From the NCBI RefSeq assembly GCF_900240995.1, contig NZ_LT965953.1:331303-395302 (forward strand): DNA of 64,000 nt, in the 5' to 3' direction. The notes under the pieces were generated by a model. The model worked only from the letters and a program-made list of their open reading frames with translations. It was not told the DNA's origin and searched no databases. Each line of letters starts with the position of its first letter. The first letter of the stretch is position 1. Below are positions 48,446 through 57,911 of this stretch, one piece after another. The translations under genes were made by a program, and so were the position numbers. This DNA comes from Bacillus sp. Marseille-P3661. GTDB lineage: Bacteria; Bacillota; Bacilli; Bacillales; Bacillaceae_J.

Positions 48446-48456
48446 TGAATGTATAA

Positions 48457-48858
48457 ATGAAAGAGAATTACTATTTACCACGATCAGGTCCGATGCCAAG
48501 GCCTAAAAGCGTAGAAGAGGCATGTGAGGTTTTAAAAAATGAAGCCTTTGATGCCCCAAATGTTCAGGAAATCACGTTTAGAGCATTAGAATTTACAGCT
48601 GTTTGTCCAAAGACTGGTCAACCGGACTTTGGTCGAGTTGAAATCACATATGTTCCAGATCAAAAATGTATTGAATCAAAGTCTCTTAAGTTTTATCTAT
48701 GGTCGTATCGTGATCATGGGGCTTTTTGTGAGTCGTTAGCAGCTAATATAGCTGATGATGTGGTGTACGCGATTAACCCTAAGAAAGTGGTTGTTACTGT
48801 ATATCAAACAGCACGCGGTGGAATAGAATTGCAAACAACAGCAGTTCGTGAGGCTTAA
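48457..48858 (+). CDS. queF: QueF, NADPH-dependent preQ0 reductase (short form)
   Basis: A 133-residue unimodular QueF. The nucleophilic cysteine is Cys50 in LEFTAVCPKTGQPDFG, and the QueF motif is ESKSLKFYLWSYRDHGAFCE. It reduces the nitrile of preQ0 to the amine preQ1 for tRNA queuosine. It lacks the extra C-terminal part of the 165-residue B. subtilis enzyme, ending soon after YQTARGGIELQTT, so it belongs to a shorter subgroup. It ends 2 bases before the transporter gene. The AGGGAG site lies inside the riboswitch. Confidence 0.92.
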   Translation: MKENYYLPRSGPMPRPKSVEEACEVLKNEAFDAPNVQEITFRALEFTAVCPKTGQPDFGRVEITYVPDQKCIESKSLKFYLWSYRDHGAFCESLAANIADDVVYAINPKKVVVTVYQTARGGIELQTTAVREA

Positions 48859-48860
48859 TA

Positions 48861-49526
48861 ATGCAGAATAACACGATTACAGTTCCGAGGGATTTACTTA
48901 TTCTTAATGTCTTATTTGCAACTTCCCTCGTGGTTGCAAATGTTCTTGCAGGTAAAATTGTAATGTTTGGTGAGTTTATTACAGTGCCTGCCGCTGTTAT
49001 TACGTACGCTTTTACATTTTTATTGACGGATATTATTCATGAGCGTTATGGCACGAAACAAGCACAACAAGCTATTTTATACGGCTTTGGTGCCCAAGTT
49101 TTCGCTAGCATTATGATTATAATTGGCCAAATGTTACCTGTCGCACCATTTGCAGCCGATTCACAAGCGGCTTATGATACATTACTTGGACAAAATGCTA
49201 GATTTATGATTGCAAGTATGGCAGCTTATTTTATTTCACAGCATGTTGATGTGTATATTTTTTCCACTTTGAAAAAAGTCACGAAAGAGAAGCATAAGTG
49301 GCTCCGAAACAATTTAAGTACACTATCGTCACAGTTAATTGACACGACAATTTTTATATCGATTGCATTTATCGGAACCGTTCCAAACATTTGGATGATG
49401 ATTCTTTCTCAATTTGCTGTAAAATTAGTGCTTGCTTTATTAGATACACCATTGTTTTATTTATTCACAAGAAAACAGAAATGCGCAGAGCTAAATGCGT
49501 CTAGCACTAGTACAGTAAGTTCTTAA
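48861..49526 (+). CDS. Queuosine-precursor transporter, YhhQ/VUT family
   Basis: A 221-residue membrane protein. VVANVLAGKIVMFGEFITVP, ITYAFTFLLTDIIHERYGTK and the C-terminal QLIDTTIFISIAFIG are signatures of the YhhQ/VUT (DUF165) family, which imports preQ0, preQ1 or queuosine. It begins 2 bases after queF and shares its riboswitch control. Having reductase and importer together without queCDE in this window suggests salvage as well as synthesis. The ATG is preceded by a GTGAGG-like site within the end of queF. Confidence 0.9.
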   Translation: MQNNTITVPRDLLILNVLFATSLVVANVLAGKIVMFGEFITVPAAVITYAFTFLLTDIIHERYGTKQAQQAILYGFGAQVFASIMIIIGQMLPVAPFAADSQAAYDTLLGQNARFMIASMAAYFISQHVDVYIFSTLKKVTKEKHKWLRNNLSTLSSQLIDTTIFISIAFIGTVPNIWMMILSQFAVKLVLALLDTPLFYLFTRKQKCAELNASSTSTVSS

Positions 49527-49541
49527 ATCCATAACATACTA

Positions 49542-49587
49542 AAAAGTTGAGGAATCATCACATTTCGATTGTTTCCTCAACTTTTTG
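49542..49587. terminator. Bidirectional terminator containing the EamA stop codon
   Basis: AAAAAGTTGAGGAA (49542-49555) pairs with TTCCTCAACTTTTT (49574-49587). The EamA-family gene ends at 49558 inside the loop, so the 3' arm is part of its coding sequence. Confidence 0.88.
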
Positions 49588-50460
49588 TTTTTCTTTTGTT
49601 GTCAAAAAAACACCACATAAAACAAGAGCACCGCCAATTAACTGCATCCAAGTAATTGTTTCTTCAAGAAACAAAATTGCACCAATTACCGTAAAGACGG
49701 GAATAAGATTTAAAAATATCGATGCTTTTGATGGACCGATATCTCCAACTGCATGGTTCCAAGCTATTAAAGCGAGTACTGAAGGGAAAGTGCCTAAATA
49801 AAGCAAGCTTAATAGTATTGAAGTATCCCAACTTATCATCGCAATCCTGGGCCATTCAATCAACGTTAATGGAAAAAGAAAGGCTAAAGCAATTAAATTC
49901 ATGATAAATAAACCACCATACACGGGAAATTTGGCTGCGTGCTGTTTAACGAAGATGGAATAAAACACCCAACAAAAAATAGCAACTAACATAATTAAAT
50001 CTCCACGATTAAACGATAGGTTCAAGATTGTTTCAAGTGAACCGCGAGATAACACCCACAAAACACCAATTAACGACAATATGACTCCGACATATTGTAA
50101 TGGTGTAAACCGTTCTTTTAGTATAAAAAATCCTATTAGTATTGAGAGAATCGGAGTAGTTGATTCGACGATCCCCGCATTAATCGAGGTTGTAAAATTC
50201 AATGATAAATAAACAAGTCCATTAAATAAAGCAAGCCCAGTTAATGATAATCCGACTAATGCCTTCCATTCCTTTAGCCACAGCCCTTTGTTTTTGTGCC
50301 ACTGTTTAAATCCAATTGGAAAGATAAATACTGTCGCAATGAATATTCGTAAAAATGCTAATGTAAAAGGAGGGACTGCTGTCGTTACAGATTTTCCAAG
50401 CACTAGATTGCTAGCATAAATAATAGCAACCATTATTAGTAATACATAAGAATTTATCAT
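49558..50460 (-). CDS. EamA/DMT-family permease
   Basis: A 300-residue protein with ten hydrophobic segments arranged as two EamA repeats: the first ends with STTPILSILIGFFILKERFT and the second with LIPVFTVIGAILFLEETITW. Drug/metabolite transporters of this type export amino acids or other metabolites; the substrate is unknown. The ATG has only a weak ribosome site (TTGGAAC). The C-terminal codons form one arm of the shared terminator. Confidence 0.88.
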   Translation of the reverse strand: MINSYVLLIMVAIIYASNLVLGKSVTTAVPPFTLAFLRIFIATVFIFPIGFKQWHKNKGLWLKEWKALVGLSLTGLALFNGLVYLSLNFTTSINAGIVESTTPILSILIGFFILKERFTPLQYVGVILSLIGVLWVLSRGSLETILNLSFNRGDLIMLVAIFCWVFYSIFVKQHAAKFPVYGGLFIMNLIALAFLFPLTLIEWPRIAMISWDTSILLSLLYLGTFPSVLALIAWNHAVGDIGPSKASIFLNLIPVFTVIGAILFLEETITWMQLIGGALVLCGVFLTTKEKQKVEETIEM

Positions 50461-50494
50461 AAAAAAGTTCCAATCTTTTTATTATTGATATAAC

Positions 50495-50534
50495 CAAAAA
50501 AATGAGCTCCCACAATTACATAAGAGCGGAAGCT
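50495..50534 (-). terminator. Terminator of the rib operon
   Basis: On the minus strand AGCTTCC pairs with GGGAGCT (one T-G pair), followed by CATTTTTTT, 40 bases after ribH. Confidence 0.7.
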
Positions 50535-50575
50535 GATCTATTATTATTTATTCAAAAGTTATTATAGGGTTATTC

Positions 50576-51040
50576 TTAAAAGTTTCGCATTAAGTTAGCC
50601 ATTTCAATTGCAGTGATTGCAGAATCCCAACCTTTATTACCTGCTTTTGTTCCTGCACGCTCAATCGCTTGTTCAATATTTTCTGTTGTAACGAGTCCAA
50701 AAATGACTGGAATGCCAGTTGTTAGTGCAGCTTGGTTTACCCCTTTAGCAGCTTCGTTACAAACATAATCATAATGTGTAGTTGCGCCGCGAATAACAGT
50801 TCCTAATGTAATAACCGCATCATAATTGCCTGACTCGGCCATTTTCTTTGCTACAAACGGTAACTCGAATGCACCTGGTACCCAAGCTGTGTCTACATTA
50901 TCATCTTCAACGCCATGGCGTTTTAAAGCATCTAATGCTCCTGATAATAATTTACTTGTAATAAATTCATTAAAACGTCCCACAACAATACCTACTCGTA
51001 ATCCTGTTCCTACTAAATTTCCTTCAAATACTTTCCCCAT
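50576..51040 (-). CDS. ribH: RibH, lumazine synthase
   Basis: A 154-residue lumazine synthase that condenses the pyrimidine from RibD with the four-carbon unit from Rib[21 protein letters not shown] at the N-terminus, [30 protein letters not shown] and the phosphate-binding [14 protein letters not shown] are all intact. AGGAGGAA lies before the ATG. It is the last gene of the rib operon, 28 bases after ribBA. Confidence 0.97.
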   Translation of the reverse strand: MGKVFEGNLVGTGLRVGIVVGRFNEFITSKLLSGALDALKRHGVEDDNVDTAWVPGAFELPFVAKKMAESGNYDAVITLGTVIRGATTHYDYVCNEAAKGVNQAALTTGIPVIFGLVTTENIEQAIERAGTKAGNKGWDSAITAIEMANLMRNF

Positions 51041-51068
51041 TTAAAATTCCTCCTAATATAACGTTGTA

Positions 51069-52262
51069 TTAAAATTTAAGCATGTGTCCTAGTTTTTCAT
51101 ATTTTACTTTCAAATATTTTTCATTTTCTTCTTTCATTGGCATTTGTAATGCAACTCTTTCGACAAGCGTTATTCCATATCCTTCTAAGCCGGCAATTTT
51201 ACGAGGATTATTTGTTAATAATTTCATGCTCTTAACACCTAGGTCTTTTAAGATTTGGGCTCCAATACCATAATCACGAAGATCCGGTGCAAAACCTAGC
51301 TTTTCATTTGCTTCAACTGTATCGTAGCCCTCTTCTTGTAGCTTATAGGCTTTTAATTTATTAATTAAACCAATGCCACGACCTTCTTGTCTCATGTATA
51401 AGAGAATACCTTTACCTTCTTCCTCAATTTGAGAAAGAGCAGCGTGTAATTGTGGACCACAATCACAACGGAATGATCCAAAAACGTCCCCAGTTAGGCA
51501 TTCAGAGTGAACTCTAACTAATGCAGGCTCATCAGCGTTTATTTCACCTTTTACAAGGGCAACATGTTCTTTTGAATCAATAATATTTGTATAACCATAT
51601 GCTTTGAAATCACCAAATTCTGTAGGAAGTGTGATTTCCACTTCACGATTTACCAGCTGTTCTTTATGATTACGGTAACTAATTAAATCTTTTATTGTAA
51701 TCATTTTTAAATCAAATTCATCGGCAATTTTTCGGAGATCAGGCACTCTTGCCATTGTGCCATCATCTTTTATAATTTCACAAATAACACCAGCAGGTTT
51801 CGCTCCACTTAATGTTGCAAGATCAACAGCAGCTTCGGTATGACCTGCTCTTCGAAGTACGCCACCTGGTCTTGCAATCAAAGGAAAAACATGTCCAGGT
51901 CTCTTAAAGTCTGCGGCTTTAGAATTTGGATTAATTAATTGTTGAATCGTTTCCGCTCGCTCACTAGCACTAATACCTGTTGTTGATGATTTATGATCGA
52001 CACTTACTGTAAAAGCTGTACCATGTGGGTCCGTATTCACGTTCACCATCGGTACTAAATCTAAACTTTGTGCCAATTCTTCAGTAATTGGAGTACACAC
52101 TAATCCACGTCCGTGGGTAATCATAAAGTTAATTACCTCGGGTGTCGTTTTCTCAGCTAATGCAATAAAGTCCCCTTCGTTTTCACGGTCTTCATCATCG
52201 CAAACAATGACCACGTTCCCTTGCATAAGCTCATATATGGCTTCTTCAATTGGATCAAACAT
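51069..52262 (-). CDS. ribBA: RibBA, bifunctional DHBP synthase / GTP cyclohydrolase II
   Basis: A 397-residue fusion. The N-terminal DHBP synthase part (about 1-200) has [13 protein letters not shown], and [20 protein letters not shown] with TEAAVD. The C-terminal GTP cyclohydrolase II part has the zinc ligands in [19 protein letters not shown], and [17 protein letters not shown]. It starts the pathway from both GTP and ribulose-5-phosphate. GGGAGGATG lies before the ATG. The gap of 105 bases to ribE is the longest within the operon. Confidence 0.97.
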   Translation of the reverse strand: MFDPIEEAIYELMQGNVVIVCDDEDRENEGDFIALAEKTTPEVINFMITHGRGLVCTPITEELAQSLDLVPMVNVNTDPHGTAFTVSVDHKSSTTGISASERAETIQQLINPNSKAADFKRPGHVFPLIARPGGVLRRAGHTEAAVDLATLSGAKPAGVICEIIKDDGTMARVPDLRKIADEFDLKMITIKDLISYRNHKEQLVNREVEITLPTEFGDFKAYGYTNIIDSKEHVALVKGEINADEPALVRVHSECLTGDVFGSFRCDCGPQLHAALSQIEEEGKGILLYMRQEGRGIGLINKLKAYKLQEEGYDTVEANEKLGFAPDLRDYGIGAQILKDLGVKSMKLLTNNPRKIAGLEGYGITLVERVALQMPMKEENEKYLKVKYEKLGHMLKF

Positions 52263-52367
52263 GATTTCATCCTCCCGGCAATGCTATTTTATATTTTTAT
52301 TCATTCAGTGTATTTATATCCAACTAATCGAAAATCGAATAAGGCTGCCCAAGGCGCTTTCGTATTT

Positions 52368-53018
52368 CTACTTATAACCGTGCTCTTCAAGGAATGAGTT
52401 TGTAATTTTTGTTTCTGTACCTTGTAAATTTCCTTTAGAGATGAACTTTTCTATATATTTCCCCAAAATATCACATTCAATATTAACAATGTCACCTCGA
52501 GATTTATCACCAATAATTGTTTCAGATAATGTATGTGGAATTAAAGATAATGTAAATGAATTTTCGGTTAGTCCAAAAATGGTTAAGCTTGTTCCGTCAA
52601 CAGTAACGGACCCTTTATATAGCATATAGCGGAGTAAGCTCTTATCCACTTCAATTTCATAATATACAGCATTTGATACGGGTTGCTTTTTAATGATGGT
52701 ACCAATCCCGTCCACGTGGCCTGAAACAATGTGACCACCAAAGCGCCCATTGGCGGCCATTGCTCTTTCAAGATTTACTTTTGATCCCATTTTAAGATCT
52801 TTAAGTGAAGTTGCACGGACAGTTTCAGGCATGATGTCTACAGAAAACACTTGCGAGTCATAAGAAGTTACAGTCAGACAAACTCCATTAACTGCAATGC
52901 TGTCTCCTAGGTGAACGTCTTGTAATATTTTTGGAGCAGCAATTGTCATGACAATTGCCTCACCAGATTGCACGATTGATTTAACAGTACCCTTTTCTTC
53001 AATAATTCCCGTGAACAA
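52368..53018 (-). CDS. ribE: Riboflavin synthase alpha chain
   Basis: A 216-residue protein made of two similar halves. Each half has the lumazine-binding pattern: MFTGIIEEKGTV, NGVCLTV and GGHIVSGHVDG in the first, and VTVDGTSLTI with SLIPHTLSETII in the second. It dismutates two lumazine molecules to riboflavin. The start is TTG at 53018 with AAGGAGG about 9 bases upstream. It begins 3 bases after the ribD stop codon. Confidence 0.96.
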   Translation of the reverse strand: MFTGIIEEKGTVKSIVQSGEAIVMTIAAPKILQDVHLGDSIAVNGVCLTVTSYDSQVFSVDIMPETVRATSLKDLKMGSKVNLERAMAANGRFGGHIVSGHVDGIGTIIKKQPVSNAVYYEIEVDKSLLRYMLYKGSVTVDGTSLTIFGLTENSFTLSLIPHTLSETIIGDKSRGDIVNIECDILGKYIEKFISKGNLQGTETKITNSFLEEHGYK

Positions 53019-53021
53019 TAG

Positions 53022-54113
53022 TTATGCCTCCTTAACTGGTACCGAGATAATTTTAATGTCAGGCCCAATTTGTTCTACTGATTTGATAACAAGCTGCAAA
53101 CTATCACTTAAATTTTCAAATCCCTCACCACCGATAGAGGTAGGTGCGGCTGTTCCGCCGATTATTTTTGGAGCGATATACGTAATAACTTGATTAACAG
53201 CTTTTTCTTTAATGAAACTGCCGTTAATTTCTGCTCCGCCTTCTACATACAGTGAGGAAATTCCTTTTTCAGCTATGGCTTTTAGGAAAGATGGAATGTT
53301 GATTTTCTCAGTTGGTAGCTGGATCATCTCAATATTTTTTTCTTTTAATAGCTGTATTTTTTCTAAAGGTGCATTTTTTCCACTGACAACCCATGTGGGT
53401 GCACAACCATCATTTAGCAATGCAGCATGTTCTGGAATCCTTAGGTTGGTATCTAGAACGATTCTTATCGGGTTTTTACCACCTAATGGTAATCTTGTTG
53501 TAAGTTGAGGATTGTCTTTAATGACCGTATTGACCCCGACCAAGATTGCATCATGACGATGTCGATATTTATGAACATCCAATCTAGCTTCTTCGCTAGT
53601 AATCCATTTGCTCTCACCTGTAACCGTAGCAATTTTCCCATCGAGGGTTGTTGCCGATTTAAGGGTTACATATGGTGTACGAGTTGAAATATAATGAAAA
53701 AAGACTTCGTTCAGCGCTTCCGCTTCTTCTTTAAGTACGCCAACATCAACTTCAATTCCTGCATCTCTTAATTTTTTAATACCCTTGCCAGCAACAAGAG
53801 GGTTCGGGTCTGTTGAGGCAATTACAACTCGACTTACTTCGTTTTTAATTAATAGGTCAGCGCATGGGGGTGTCCGGCCATGATGACTACATGGCTCTAA
53901 TGTTACATAAATCGTTGCATTTTTTGCCTTTTCGCCGGCCATATGAATAGCGTGTACTTCAGCATGTGGTTCACCAGCCTTTAAGTGCGCCCCCATGCCT
54001 ACAATTTGGTTATTCTTCACAACTACAGCACCAACTAATGGATTTGGACTTGTTTGTCCTTTTGTATTAGCTGCAAGTTCAATCGCAAGTCGCATATACT
54101 GTTCGTCTGTCAT
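53022..54113 (-). CDS. ribD: RibD, bifunctional pyrimidine deaminase/reductase
   Basis: A 363-residue fusion. The deaminase part (about 1-145) has the zinc site HAEVHAI and EPCSHHGRTPPCAD. The reductase part (146-363) has SATTLDGKIATVTGESKWIT and VEGGAEINGSFI. It performs the second and third steps after GTP cyclohydrolase II. AAAGGTGATG lies before the ATG. It is the first gene of the operon, 175 bases after the FMN riboswitch. Confidence 0.97.
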   Translation of the reverse strand: MTDEQYMRLAIELAANTKGQTSPNPLVGAVVVKNNQIVGMGAHLKAGEPHAEVHAIHMAGEKAKNATIYVTLEPCSHHGRTPPCADLLIKNEVSRVVIASTDPNPLVAGKGIKKLRDAGIEVDVGVLKEEAEALNEVFFHYISTRTPYVTLKSATTLDGKIATVTGESKWITSEEARLDVHKYRHRHDAILVGVNTVIKDNPQLTTRLPLGGKNPIRIVLDTNLRIPEHAALLNDGCAPTWVVSGKNAPLEKIQLLKEKNIEMIQLPTEKINIPSFLKAIAEKGISSLYVEGGAEINGSFIKEKAVNQVITYIAPKIIGGTAAPTSIGGEGFENLSDSLQLVIKSVEQIGPDIKIISVPVKEA

Positions 54114-54175
54114 TACATCACCTTTTCAATATTAGACATGTAGTGAAAACAATTCTATCTATTAACGAATAAATA

Positions 54176-54208
54176 AAAAGACCCAAGGAAATATTCCTCG
54201 GGTCTTTG
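54176..54208 (-). terminator. Terminator of the FMN riboswitch
   Basis: On the minus strand AAAGACCCGAGG pairs with CCTTGGGTCTTT, followed by a T-run. It lies between the FMN aptamer and ribD, as expected for transcription attenuation. Confidence 0.88.
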
Positions 54209-54288
54209 ATAAATGAAAGCAGATGTACAAATTAAGTACAACAAATAAACGGTTAAAAATGAACATAAAGATATGTTCAATCAACCAC

Positions 54289-54432
54289 TCGCTCCTTCTA
54301 CCATCCAGACTGTAACTGTCGGCTCTGGATTCACACCAGATCCTGCCTAAAAAGGCTCGCGGGCTTGTTAGTATGTACATTACCTACTACATCACCGCCG
54401 ATTGGGAATTTCACCCGACCCCGAAGGAATTT
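54289..54432 (-). promoter_or_regulatory. FMN riboswitch (RFN element)
   Basis: On the minus strand the RFN blocks appear in order: CTTCGGGGTCGGGTGAAATT, CCCAATCGGCGGT, AAGCCCGCGAGC, GGCAGGATCTGGTGTGAATC, CAGAGCCGACAGT and AGTCTGGATG. All six conserved helices can form. It controls ribD-ribE-ribBA-ribH by early termination when FMN is abundant. Confidence 0.97.
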
Positions 54433-54522
54433 TATTTACTTTCTTTAACTATATAGCAATCTGGTTAATAAATACAAGTATTATATCTGATTGTTTTTTT
54501 AAAAGGTAAAAATTGTATGTGA

Positions 54523-54706
54523 TTGTCTAGCTTCAGCGCCAGCTCCTCGGGGTCAAAGAGACACAGGACGTGCTAGTATCGGCGTTGCGACAGGATGTCT
54601 CGGTTTTAGCCGATGCTTTCCTGCGGGAAGAGCCAGGATGGCGAGGATTTTCCCGTTGCCCACAGGACGTGGGCTGCCTTTAGGGAAAATACAGGCGCAT
54701 TCGCAT
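54523..54706. repeat. Dispersed Bacillaceae intergenic repeat (GTCTAGCTTCAGCGCC type)
   Basis: The element begins ATTGTCTAGCTTCAGCGCCA and ends with GGCGCATTCGCATTTCTA, close to the GTCTAGCTCCAGCGCC ... GCGCTTTCGCTTTTCT repeats that are scattered between genes in many Bacillus genomes. The middle contains CTTTCCTGCGGGAAGAGCC and two related ACAGGACGTG stretches at about 54560 and 54660. It is much richer in G+C than its surroundings. It ends just after the stop codon of purT. Confidence 0.75.
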
Positions 54707-54708
54707 TT

Positions 54709-55899
54709 CTAATTTATTGTGCTAAGTTGTTGAATTTGTAAACATTGTGCGCCTTGTTCTGCGAGTTTACGCGCTTCGTCGACTGTTTTGGCTGTGCTTA
54801 ATGCAACGGCCATTCTTCGGCCTTTTTTTGTTTCAGGTTTACCAAATACTCGTACATGTGTATTTGGTAGGGCAAGTGCCTTGTCAATTCCAGTTAGGAT
54901 AAATTCAGATGTTTCATCTGTAGCTTTTAATGTATGTGAAGCTCCGTGTGTAAGCAGATTAATAGATGGAATTGGAAAGCCGAGAATCGCCCTTACGTGT
55001 AATGCAAATTCTGATAAATCTTGAGTAACAAGTGTTACCATACCTGTATCATGTGGACGTGGTGACACTTCACTGAAGTAAACGCCGTCTTCACAAAGGA
55101 ATAGCTCGACTCCAAATACTCCATAACCGCCAAGTGCATCGGTGACTGTTTTAGCAATTTTTTGCGCTTGAAGTAATTGTGTTTCACTCATAAAATGCGG
55201 CTGCCATGATTCGATATAATCACCATCTTTTTGAACATGACCAATTGGCGCACAAAAGCTTGTGCCAGAAATAGACCGAACTGTTAATAAAGTAATTTCA
55301 GAGTCAAATTTAATAAATTCTTCCACAATTACTCGCGTACTTTTACCGCGGCTACCTTCCATAGCGTATGTCCAACTTGCTTCAATATCATTTGGTGTTT
55401 TGCAAACACTTTGACCTTTTCCAGAAGAACTCATTAATGGCTTAATTACACAAGGTGTGCCTATTTTCTCTACAGCTTGTTTTAACTCGTCAAGCGTATC
55501 TGCAAATTCATATTGTGCTGTTGGCACATTAAGTTCCTCGTACGCTAGTCGACGTATGCCTTCACGATCCATTGTTAAACGGGTTGCATTGGCGGTCGGA
55601 ATAACATTGAAACCTTCCTGTTCTAATTGAATTAAAGCAGAAGTTGCAATCGCTTCAATTTCGGGAACGATCAAATCAGGTTTTTCTTGATAAACAACTT
55701 TTGAAAGCTGACTAGGATCCTGCATATCAATTACATAAGAACGATGTGCTACTTGCATAGCAGGTGCGTGTTCATAGCGATCAACAGCAATCGTTTCGAC
55801 ACCTAATCTTTGGGCTTCAATGATGACTTCTTTTCCTAGTTCCCCTGACCCTAATAACATTAATTTTTTTGAGTTTTGAGAAAGCGGAGCTCCATACAT
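54709..55899 (-). CDS. purT: PurT, formate-dependent GAR transformylase
   Basis: A 396-residue ATP-grasp enzyme making formyl-GAR from GAR, formate and ATP in purine synthesis. [20 protein letters not shown] with [20 protein letters not shown] forms the N-terminal domain; the ATP-grasp part has [15 protein letters not shown], and [18 protein letters not shown] carries the metal ligands. The ATG at 55899 is chosen because AGGAGG lies 7 bases upstream; a longer reading frame to 55965 places that site inside. It is monocistronic. Confidence 0.96.
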   Translation of the reverse strand: MYGAPLSQNSKKLMLLGSGELGKEVIIEAQRLGVETIAVDRYEHAPAMQVAHRSYVIDMQDPSQLSKVVYQEKPDLIVPEIEAIATSALIQLEQEGFNVIPTANATRLTMDREGIRRLAYEELNVPTAQYEFADTLDELKQAVEKIGTPCVIKPLMSSSGKGQSVCKTPNDIEASWTYAMEGSRGKSTRVIVEEFIKFDSEITLLTVRSISGTSFCAPIGHVQKDGDYIESWQPHFMSETQLLQAQKIAKTVTDALGGYGVFGVELFLCEDGVYFSEVSPRPHDTGMVTLVTQDLSEFALHVRAILGFPIPSINLLTHGASHTLKATDETSEFILTGIDKALALPNTHVRVFGKPETKKGRRMAVALSTAKTVDEARKLAEQGAQCLQIQQLSTIN

Positions 55900-56189
55900 T
55901 ATATTTCCTCCTAGATTCGTTTTAGTGTAATCACGAACATTATTAAAAGAATAATAGATATCCATTCGTCTTTATTGAGTATAGTCAACGCTGTTAGTCT
56001 ACGTCAATATAAAAATAATACCTTTATTACTTAAGATGTATTAAAATGTGGATAGAATTTTTAAGATAAATGCATTTTCTTTAATTATTCGTTTTTTAAT
56101 GTTCTTATCTTAATTATGGTTTAAAGTATTATTAATAGTAAACAATATGGTAGACTAGTAGAGTGAAAGAATTTAGAGGAGGGAATACC

Positions 56190-57449
56190 TTGAAGTGTTT
56201 GTCTAAATCATGGATGGCTACTGTTGTGGCATTTGTAATTTTACTTCCGGTAAATTTTAATCCTATTCATACATATGCTGAAACATCAATAGCTACTAAA
56301 TGTGGATATGTACCGGAGCAGGGAGTGAATCCTTCACCCCAAACTATTAATTGTTTGTTAACAGAAGTGGCATTATCTTATGATGTACCACCGGAAATAG
56401 TTAAAGCGATAGCTGAACAGGAAAGTGGCTGGCAACATTATACTAGTCAAGAGGTTCCACTTATTAGTGATGATGGCGGCATCGGGATTATGCAAGTAAC
56501 GCTAACAACAGGTTTAGATGTGGAAAGGCTTGAAAGCGATTTGCTTTATAACATTGAAGCGGGGGTTCAAAACTTAAATAATAGTTTTGCTCGCAAAGAC
56601 TTACCTACCATTAATAATGGCTCAAGACATATTATTGAAAACTGGTACTTTGCAATTATGGCTTATAATGGCATTAAGCCTGTTAATAGCCCAGTTTATC
56701 AAGCAAGTGGTAAGCGAAATGAAGATGCCTACCAAGAGCAAGTTATGCAAATTATCAGGGCTAAAAGTTTACTAGATATAGCACCTAGTTCATTTAAATC
56801 TACCGATTTTGTTTATAATACTGAAGATGTTCAAAATATACAGTTTGCAACGATGTTTTTTAATCTAACGAACGGACCATTGCATACTAGTAAATATTTT
56901 TTCAAACAAAATGAAGAAGTTTATTTCAATCGAGCAGATGTGAAGGTGCGTCAGCAACCAACTACATCGAGTTCAATTGTAAAGACTGTAAAACAAAATG
57001 AGACCGGGATAGTAACTGGTTCTTTTGTATATGATGTGGTGAATCCAGCTAACCATTTTACATGGTATCCGGTACAGTTATCAGATGGAACAAAAGGATA
57101 TGTAGCGGGAAGTTATTTGAGTAAATCAGAAACTAATGCTCCAGTAACTGAAAAGTGGAAAGAATGGAACACAGCTCAAAAAGTTGCGAAAGACAAAGTT
57201 TGGAATGTAGAGTTAGATACGGAGATTGCTGCTAGTTCTATTCAGTCTACAAACATCTATATACAAGATTCTACTAAGAAGGATGTAGCAGTAGAATTAT
57301 CTTTAGGTGCCGATGCTAAAAAGATTAGTATTAAACCTTTGCAAACATACGTATCAGGGCAAACATATACCCTATATATAAAAAATATCAAGTCTGTAAA
57401 AGGTAAGCAGCTTAAGGACAATGTAAAAATGGATTTTGTGGTCCAATAA
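56190..57449 (+). CDS. Exported lytic transglycosylase-like protein with SH3 domain
   Basis: A 419-residue secreted protein. A signal peptide is followed by a goose-lysozyme-like SLT domain at about 55-185, with the likely catalytic Glu in AIAEQESGWQHY and GIGIMQVT and NWYFAIMAYNG. A bacterial SH3 domain follows at about 250-315 (VKVRQQPTTSSSIVKTVKQN ... GYVAGSYLS), and a C-terminal Ig-like SbsA domain at about 330-419. It should act on cell-wall glycan. The TTG at 56190 is chosen, 7 bases after GAGGAGGG; a GTG at 56163 lies before that site. Confidence 0.85.
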   Translation: MKCLSKSWMATVVAFVILLPVNFNPIHTYAETSIATKCGYVPEQGVNPSPQTINCLLTEVALSYDVPPEIVKAIAEQESGWQHYTSQEVPLISDDGGIGIMQVTLTTGLDVERLESDLLYNIEAGVQNLNNSFARKDLPTINNGSRHIIENWYFAIMAYNGIKPVNSPVYQASGKRNEDAYQEQVMQIIRAKSLLDIAPSSFKSTDFVYNTEDVQNIQFATMFFNLTNGPLHTSKYFFKQNEEVYFNRADVKVRQQPTTSSSIVKTVKQNETGIVTGSFVYDVVNPANHFTWYPVQLSDGTKGYVAGSYLSKSETNAPVTEKWKEWNTAQKVAKDKVWNVELDTEIAASSIQSTNIYIQDSTKKDVAVELSLGADAKKISIKPLQTYVSGQTYTLYIKNIKSVKGKQLKDNVKMDFVVQ

Positions 57450-57466
57450 AATTTCTAATAGATATT

Positions 57467-57497
57467 GAGCTTGGAAGCTACATTCCAAGCTCTTTTT
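57467..57497. terminator. Terminator of the transglycosylase gene
   Basis: GAGCTTGGAA pairs with TTCCAAGCTC around GCTACA, followed by TTTTT. Confidence 0.9.
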
Positions 57498-57515
57498 ACA
57501 TATTACCCGGTTTGG

Positions 57516-57716
57516 CTACTTGTTATTGTTATTTAGTTGTTTACGGATCTCGTCCACATTAGTGTCTGAATATATCTTAGTGTTAAAGCCGCCTTGCTGT
57601 GCTAATAGAGCTTTTACTTCATTATATGAAAGCCCGGATTGGGCATTCTCTCGCTTGACATCATCTATATTTGTTCCAACGATAGAATAGGAAATATCCT
57701 CTTTTTTTAAATCCAT
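57516..57716 (-). CDS. Small protein resembling gamma-type SASP
   Basis: A 66-residue polar protein with two copies of a TN-hydrophobic-acidic-hydrophobic-basic pattern: SIVGTNIDDVKRENAQSG and SDTNVDEIRKQLNNNNK, with a GGFNTKIY stretch before the second. Gamma-type SASP have the same architecture (GTNVQEVKQQNAAS, FGTEFASETN), so this may be a divergent member or a related spore protein. AGGTGA lies before the ATG. The call rests on this internal resemblance only; a search is needed to be sure. Confidence 0.6.
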   Translation of the reverse strand: MDLKKEDISYSIVGTNIDDVKRENAQSGLSYNEVKALLAQQGGFNTKIYSDTNVDEIRKQLNNNNK

Positions 57717-57911
57717 TCACTATCACCTCGAAATATACTTAATTTCTAAATTTAGTTTGTCCATAAAAAAGTATTAAATCCATACTGAAAAACTATTTAT
57801 TATTTGGGTATTAAGTCTGATGTGAAAATAAAACAAAAATTATTATCTAGGTATAACAATGTGTGAATTAGAAAAAGATTATTATTATATAACATGGTAC
57901 GAGGGGTACGT

